A stretch of 64,000 nt of DNA, taken from NCBI GenBank assembly GCA_029532625.1, contig JARFXM010000009.1:4818501-4882500 (forward strand), written 5' to 3'. This DNA is from Lomentospora prolificans. Its lineage: Eukaryota > Ascomycota > Sordariomycetes > Microascales > Microascaceae. The notes under the pieces were generated by a model. It was given only the letters and a program-made list of their open reading frames with translations, was not told the origin of the DNA and ran no database searches. The stretch's first letter is position 1. Every line of letters begins with the position of its first letter. Below are positions 58,801-64,000 of this stretch, in pieces. A program made the position numbers and the translations under genes.

Positions 58801-61007
58801 AGCTCGCGCTCTTCCTTCTCTTTCTCGCGGTCCCTACGACTTGGGGATTTCTTAGACGAGTCCTTGGATCTCGATTTCTTATAGTCCTCATAGGCCTTTT
58901 GCAAGATGTGCTCCTCCTCCTTCCAGTTGGGCCCGGCTCGACGGCGCGCAATTTCGTAGTAAGTATCTCCCTTAAACCTCCTGGTCGGATCGAAATTGGT
59001 CTGATCGAGAAGGAGTTGTACGACTTTGATATTTTCCTGGCCTATCGCAGCCAACATGGGAGTTGCTACATCCGGTGCGACATTCGCTACTGGAGGCGGA
59101 TCTGGGTTTGCCCCGCCTAGCGCAAGAAGAAGCTGCATGACAAGATCGTGTCCACCACGGGCAGCGTTGACCATGGCTTCGGGATCGTCGCAGCCATCCC
59201 TGACTTGCAGAATACGCGTGACGGTTTCCTCGTCTCCGCGGCCAGCTGCCTGGCGAAGGGTTTTGTCATCCATAGGCATATAGAGAAGGTGGTTGCTCGT
59301 CTTTGTTGACCTCACATTAGTACTTCGTCGACCCGAAGCGACCGCATGGGACGAGGCAGCTGGTGAGCGGCGAGGGCTTTCGGGCCCATGTGAGGGGCGG
59401 GAGTCGGTGCGCTCAATATGGTGCTCCTCGGAAGTTCGTCGCCTATCCCCAACGCGTTGCCTTGCTCGGGTAAGTAAGGCGCGGATTTCGTCAGCATTAT
59501 CCATCTCATCATTGACTCTGTCGATCGGTTCCTCTCCATGAACGTTCGCCTTGCGGGGATTGACGTTAGCATCAAGAAGAAGCTTAATGACACCGAGATG
59601 GCCATTGTCAACAGCATCAAGAAGAGGGGTATCTTTGTCATAATTGACGCAGTCGAGGTTGCATCCAGCCTCAATTAGAAGCTTAACGATGTCCTCGCAA
59701 CCATTAATGGCTGCAATTTGGAGTGGCGTGTTTCCAGCATAATCAGCTACGTTAAGATCCTCGGGACGCTCAGTGAGGCGTTGCTTCGCCTGCTCGTACT
59801 CTCCGCGCGCGCAAGCACGGGCGAGGAAAGTCTGGCCATGGGCGTCGAGATGCTTCTTATGGGGCGCCATTTTTGCAGGAGAAATCGCCGAGTCGGCGGT
59901 CGCGGGTGTGGCAAGGCTCCGTAATTTGGAGCTCCTGGGATGGGGGCTTCCACTCGCGGAAGAATCGTCAGAATGGTAGTCTGTCGATTGAAGGGGGGCA
60001 GGTACACGTTTCTTCTTTTGGCTCAGGCCCGTTATGGACTGGGCGGGTAATTGAGTTGACGCGCTGCGACGATGGGGACGGCCGTGGGGGGAAACGGATC
60101 TTCCGTAAGTGCTTGTTTGATCGTGAGGTTTGGAGGGTCGTTGCGAATCTCTGCCGTGTTTTGAAGGGTGCGAGTCAGTGCCCGAGGGCCCTGTTGAAGC
60201 AGGAGCGGTCCTCTGGCGTCGGGCTTTTCGTTGGTCTTCCTCGTCCTCAGATTCAAACTTAGGTATCTTTCGTTTGTGGGGAACCAGCTTGTCAGACTTT
60301 ATCCTGTCTTTGGATGCATTAGGCGACCGACGATGGGGGTTATCAGAGTCTGAGTCGGGGTGCGACGAGGGATTCGCATCAGTAGATATGTGGCGTTTTG
60401 AGGGAGGTGAGGTGGGAGTCGACGCGGACACATCTCTGTTTCGTTGCCCGGGGGCCGGTAAAGATGGTTTGTTGTCGGAGATTTTATCGGGCAGTCTTTT
60501 CTTCTTGAAAGATGGTGATGGCCCAGCACTGTTGGATCCAGATGCACCCATGATCGCGGACCTGTCTCTTTCTCTATCCTTCTCTCTCCCGTGAGGGATG
60601 TCTTTATCCCTCTCCTTGTCCCGTGGACCAACATGATCTCGGTCACGATCCCGTTGTTTTCTTAGAGTTGTGAGATCTTCATCATCACTCTTGTTCTCAT
60701 GCTTAACTTTGCGGACCTTGGAGGGCGAGTGGCCGTCCTTGCCCGGCAGCACGATGGTCTCGGCGTCAGAGTTGGCGCCGTCGGCGGTGCTACGGTCGTC
60801 GCCAGCATCGGCGGATGGTATTGTATTAGGCTTTGCATCTTTGTCCGCGTTGGATGACGGCTTAGACGCGGTTACGGAAGGATTAGCAGAGGTAGAGGCG
60901 GACAAGCGAGTCTGGTCGGCGTCATGATCCGATCGCTTGCTCGAGTCGGAAGCAGCAGCGGCGGCGGGCTTCGTCTTATCGGGCCCGGCAGCATTCTGCG
61001 CATCCAT
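55855..61007 (-). CDS. Ankyrin-repeat protein, Hos4-like (Set3C candidate), with giant charged helix
   Basis: Three exons, complement(join(55855..56415,56487..56716,56786..61007)), 1670 residues. Residues 1-380 are charged and Ser/Pro-rich, likely disordered. Ankyrin repeats lie at about 390-495 (NTPLQIAAINGCEDIVKLLI, TPLLDAVDNGHLGVIKLLL) and about 580-677. Residues about 680-1080 are Lys/Arg/Ser-rich with an AT-hook-like GRPKK. Residues about 1083-1333 are an almost pure Glu/Arg/Lys array in nine-residue units, a likely single alpha helix. The C-terminus (WDRIPVSNLAKKVIW, YGEGVDPQKMSYSITERL, RGIKLSVEYRELPENESHLFGW) is the conserved end. Yeast Hos4 is an ankyrin subunit of the Set3 histone deacetylase complex; this assignment is by layout and is inferred. 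Nuclear location is likely from the basic composition. Confidence 0.82.
57321..57518. repeat. 27-bp coding minisatellite inside the Hos4-like gene
   Basis: On the plus strand, copies starting with GCGTTCCTCTTCCTCCTTCT at 57321, 57348 and (start only) 57375, and copies starting CTGCTTCTTCTTGCGTTCTT at 57438, 57465 and 57492. The period is 27 bp, coding nine residues (KKKQEEEER, LRKKEEEER). Recent copies are nearly identical, so length may vary between strains. Confidence 0.85.
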
Positions 61008-62481
61008 GTCATTTATCTGGGGAATGATCTACTACCTAGCACCATCATGGACCACGAGTTGGCCGTGATCGAAGAGAAGAATGAGGAGGGAGCTGCCGAT
61101 TGACGGGAATTGTTGATCGAACCCAGATCTCGAGAGGCGGCGGCGAAAGCTGAAAAATCGGCAAGCAGGTCGAGTAAGTAGAATTCAAAGCCCAGAAGGA
61201 CGAAACTCGAAGAGGATCGGCCGTAAAAAAGAAAAAAAGAAAAAAAGGGCGTTGTCCGAAAATTGAGGCAAGTTCAAAAGGTTCGAATTCAAATAGCGAA
61301 TTGCGAAGGGTGGCACCAGTTTGATCGAATGGCGAAGAGAAGAGGAGGGGGAAGGGGAAGAACCAGACGTGTTTTCGCAGCGAAATCGATTTCGATGGAC
61401 AATGGGAGATTGAATGGCGAAGGGGGGGAAGGATCGGAGGGTTGGAAGACGACTGGGCGCGGTGGCGAGGCGAATCAGTCGTCGAAAGGAGGGGGGGGGG
61501 GGGGGGGGGCGGATTCGGCTTCGCAGGAGAGTCGTGATCCAAGCAGAGTCGAGGAGGAATTGGGGGGAAAGAGAATTAGAATTCGAAATGCTGGGCCTGC
61601 TTCGAGTGATGGGATCGATGAAATTGGAGACACTAGACGGCCTTCTGCAAACGGGGCTTTTTGGGGGAAAGATTTCAAAAACTGAACTGCAAAGACGAAG
61701 ACGCTACGTACTGTTTCTCCCTTCCCATGTCCCAGAGTGTCAGACTCAGACAGAAATGCCTATGATTGGTCTGTTTGAGTCAACCTAGGCTGGGTACTCT
61801 GGTCCTTCTTGGCCTGGTTATCTGCTCCGGCGCTCCACTTGAGCTGTGGGTGCACTTTGACACTTGAGCATTTTGGCCTGGTGTGAGATCAAATCCATCA
61901 TCATCATCGGTAAATTTAGACTCCATCTCGCTCGTTTTTCTCCATCTCTGAGGTACGCCACCAGGGAAGACGAGAAGTGAAAAATCAACCAAGATTCTCC
62001 TCATCTCAGGGCTTTGCGCCTGATTGGACGAGTCCAGAGGGACATTGCAGCCTGTGAGCGCAGGGGGCGTGACTGCTGCCTGTATTTGACGAAGACGATG
62101 CTCGCGTACCCTGTCACATAATTTAGCGGTGGTTGGTACAAGGCAGTACCCGCGTCCCAGAATCCAAACCTGGCACACGCGAACCAAAAGACCTTGGACC
62201 CACAATAACACCCGCCACTGGGAGGGAACAGGAACAGTGGCCAGCAATACCATATTGAAGGTAAGCGAGGGTGAAAGGTCGCTGAGTCAGCCACCACTTG
62301 CCACATTCGCCAAGCTCATCTTCAAACCTGTTCGAGCGAATGAGGCCCGCCCAAAGCATCCCCAAGGTGTGTCTCTCTTGATTTCAACAATACCCTCAGC
62401 CAACCCACAATCAAGTGCTTATCGTCTAATCCCAGCCTAATTCAGGCCAACTCGAAATTCTCCAACTAGTATAGTATAGTC
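61008..62481. promoter_or_regulatory. Divergent promoter region, Hos4-like / ALKBH6
   Basis: About 1.47 kb between two divergent genes. It includes a run of 19 G at 61491-61509 and purine-rich plus-strand sequence from 61200 to 61560 (the leader side of the Hos4-like gene). The frame 61780-62253 (minus, 157 codons) has no recognisable domain and is not called. Confidence 0.5.
61491..61509. repeat. Run of 19 G
   Basis: Nineteen consecutive G in the Hos4-like/ALKBH6 divergent region; G-quadruplex potential. Length liable to error. Confidence 0.8.
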
Positions 62482-63437
62482 ATGACAACTTCGCCTGATC
62501 CTCCAACTTCCTCGGCTACGGCCCCGTCGATACCCCAGTCCCTCCAGGACGCCAGGGTCCCAACCCTTCCACCATCGGCATATTATATCCCTAATTTTAT
62601 AACAGAACAGGAGGAATTGTTGATTCTCGACAAGGTATCGGCTGTCGGAAACCGCCAGCCGTCCGAATCTCGTTTCGCCATCTGCTGATGCTCCTACCAC
62701 ACAGATTGCAAACGCACCAAAACCCCGATGGAAGCAGCTTACCCACCGACGCCTCCAAACCTGGCCCTCTGACCTCGTCAAGAACGCTCTTCTCGACGAA
62801 CCTCTCCCACAGTGGCTCATAGATCCCGTCATATCTCGACTCCTGTCACTCAGTTATGGTACCGATGACTCTGGCGCAAAGACGAATCTCTTCTCAAAGA
62901 GCCCCCACAAACAGCCAAACCATGTTCTAGTAAACGAATATCCGCCCGGTGTCGGCATCATGCCCCATAAGTTAAGTACACAAACGCCGTAATGCTTTGC
63001 TGTTTAAGAAAGAAATCACGTAAATTGCGTCCGAGATTGTAAAGAGGGCGAAACTCATACCCCCATAGGACGGATCAGCATATCACCCCGTTGTGTGTAC
63101 CGTGAGCCTCGGTTCAAGCCTTTGTCTGAATCTCTATCAGAGCAAAGAAGACGGAGCGCTAAACCCCGATCCTGTCTACAGGATTCTTCAGGAGCCCAGG
63201 AGTCTACTCATTACGACCGATGATATCTACACGGAGTACCTACACGGCATTGCCAACACCCGAGAGGACATCGACCTCTCTGCTAGGACGGTCGCAAACT
63301 GGAATCTCCTTGGGTGCAAGAATCTTTTCGAAGCCGGACGTAACGAGCGTCAGACGCGTATCAGTCTGACTTATCGCGATGTTCTTAAAGTAGTTAAGTT
63401 AGGAAGCCGGCTCAATTCTATCCTCGGACGTCGATAA
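62482..63437 (+). CDS. ALKBH6: ALKBH6-type 2-oxoglutarate/Fe(II) dioxygenase
   Basis: Exons 62482..62634, 62705..62971, 63069..63437, 262 residues. The AlkB fold uses Fe(II) and 2-oxoglutarate. Seen: the YYIPNFI start of the domain, NEYPPGVGIMPHKDG with iron ligands H139 and D141, SLGSSLCLNLY, the third ligand H199 in YTEYLHG, and the 2-oxoglutarate Arg block RQTRISLTYRDV (R237, R243). ALKBH6 substrates are poorly known. The second intron is odd: frame requires cutting after CATAAG, but the next bases are TTAAGT, so there is no GT; using the GT one base earlier shifts the frame. Either one G is missing from the sequence, or the junction is non-canonical. Converges on the next gene with only 18 bp between stops. 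Confidence 0.88.
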
Positions 63438-63455
63438 ATCCGCGTGTTCAGCCCT

Positions 63456-64000
63456 CTACAAGAAAAAAGGTATCATGCTCCATCGTGGCACCTTCTCGCG
63501 ACCAAATTTTTCAATATACCACTTCTTCGTACTCCTCGCTGTGGCCCCCAAGTTGGAGACAACGAAGAACAAGGCAGCGATCAAGGTCGGGTTGAAAGTG
63601 CTGCCGCGTGGCGCTGCCACCGTGGCGAGGGTCACGTATATGATACACTCGCAAGTGTAGTGAGGGCAGGTGAGGTATCGGAAGAGGCCCGCGGTGGGGA
63701 GGGTGTACTTTTTGAGACTGGCGAGGTGCTTGTGTGCCTCCTGCTGCTGCTTGGATGCCATGGAGAAGGAGACCAGAGGGAACAGGGTCCAGAAAGGAGG
63801 TGCTACGTCAGCGTTTTCCAGAGAGGTGTGAAGAATGGTTTCTGTAAGCTCGAGATGTTAGTAGACAAACAACATAAAAGGCCACTCGGGAACTCCAGAG
63901 AATAGCGTACCTGATCCCTCTACCCACACCGAAATGCTCAGGGCGACGTAAACGAGGAAGGACAGTACCCAGTGCAGAGCGAGCATGGGAGACGTAGATG
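63456..64000 (-). CDS. DFG10: Polyprenol reductase / steroid 5-alpha-reductase family (DFG10-like), 5' part cut off
   Basis: Partial: complement(join(63456..63841,63911..>64000)); the start is beyond the right edge. The family reduces polyprenol to dolichol in the ER, needed for N-glycosylation, and shares its fold with steroid 5-alpha-reductases. Seen: a membrane helix around WVLSFLVYVALSISVWV, then SKQQQEAHKHLASLKKY, the conserved FRYLTCPHYTCECIIY block (CPHY...E is a catalytic-domain signature), a further hydrophobic segment NPTLIAALFFVVSNLGATA, and the usual end YIEKFGREKVPRWSMIPFFL. DFG10 rather than a sterol C14/5-alpha reductase is inferred from the PHYxxE block and length. Confidence 0.88.

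Overview
The window is nuclear DNA of a filamentous ascomycete (Pezizomycotina; the gene set and structure fit Sordariomycetes, but I cannot name the species). Evidence: short GT-AG introns (mostly 50-215 nt) with CTAAC-type branch points close to the acceptor, compact unlinked genes on both strands, and best family matches to conserved fungal housekeeping genes. There is no operon, phage, CRISPR or plasmid logic. I see no intact transposon and no secondary-metabolite cluster.

Layout, left to right: AGPAT acyltransferase SLC1-like (-, 906-1839); ER translocon J-protein SEC63 (-, 3940-6268); DENND11/LCHN (Anr2-like) protein (+, 6864-8845); a 1642-residue DUF4045/gelsolin-repeat protein (+, 10149-15365); ARL2/CIN4 small GTPase (-, 15954-17027); a large protein with a C-terminal GNAT domain (-, 18165-20409); tRNA-Arg(UCG) (+, 21584-21655); sideroflexin (+, 22166-23480); TIM13 (+, 23964-24333); an NSRP1/CCDC55-like nuclear protein broken by one extra base (-, 24744-26001); SF3b subunit RSE1 (-, 26699-30794), divergent from MSS51 (+, 31193-32792); a PXA-domain membrane protein whose last exon lies beyond an approx. 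2.0-kb intron (+, 33353-37134); a CENP-B/pogo-type DNA-binding protein (-, 38693-40554); an approx. 12-kb stretch in which I find no gene (40555-52605); DRG1-type GTPase RBG1 (-, 52606-54584); a Hos4-like ankyrin-repeat Set3C candidate (-, 55855-61007); ALKBH6 dioxygenase (+, 62482-63437); and the 3' part of a DFG10-type polyprenol reductase (-, 63456 to the right edge).

Functionally this is a mixed housekeeping block: lipid/ER biogenesis (AGPAT, SEC63, DFG10), mitochondria (sideroflexin, TIM13, MSS51), splicing (RSE1, NSRP1-like), GTPases (ARL2, RBG1), chromatin/DNA binding (Hos4-like, CENP-B-like). The genes are not obviously one pathway. The parts that stand out are structural: the 2-kb intron, the gene-free 12 kb, very small exons (17 nt in ARL2; two of 21 nt and one of 20 nt in RBG1; 27 nt in RSE1), a repeated short motif in the gelsolin protein, an approx. 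250-residue charged helix in the Hos4-like protein, and two single-base disruptions (NSRP1-like, ALKBH6) that are either assembly errors or real. I did not find a convincing novel multi-gene system. Exon joins were worked out by hand from splice signals, reading frame and family knowledge; no database search was possible.
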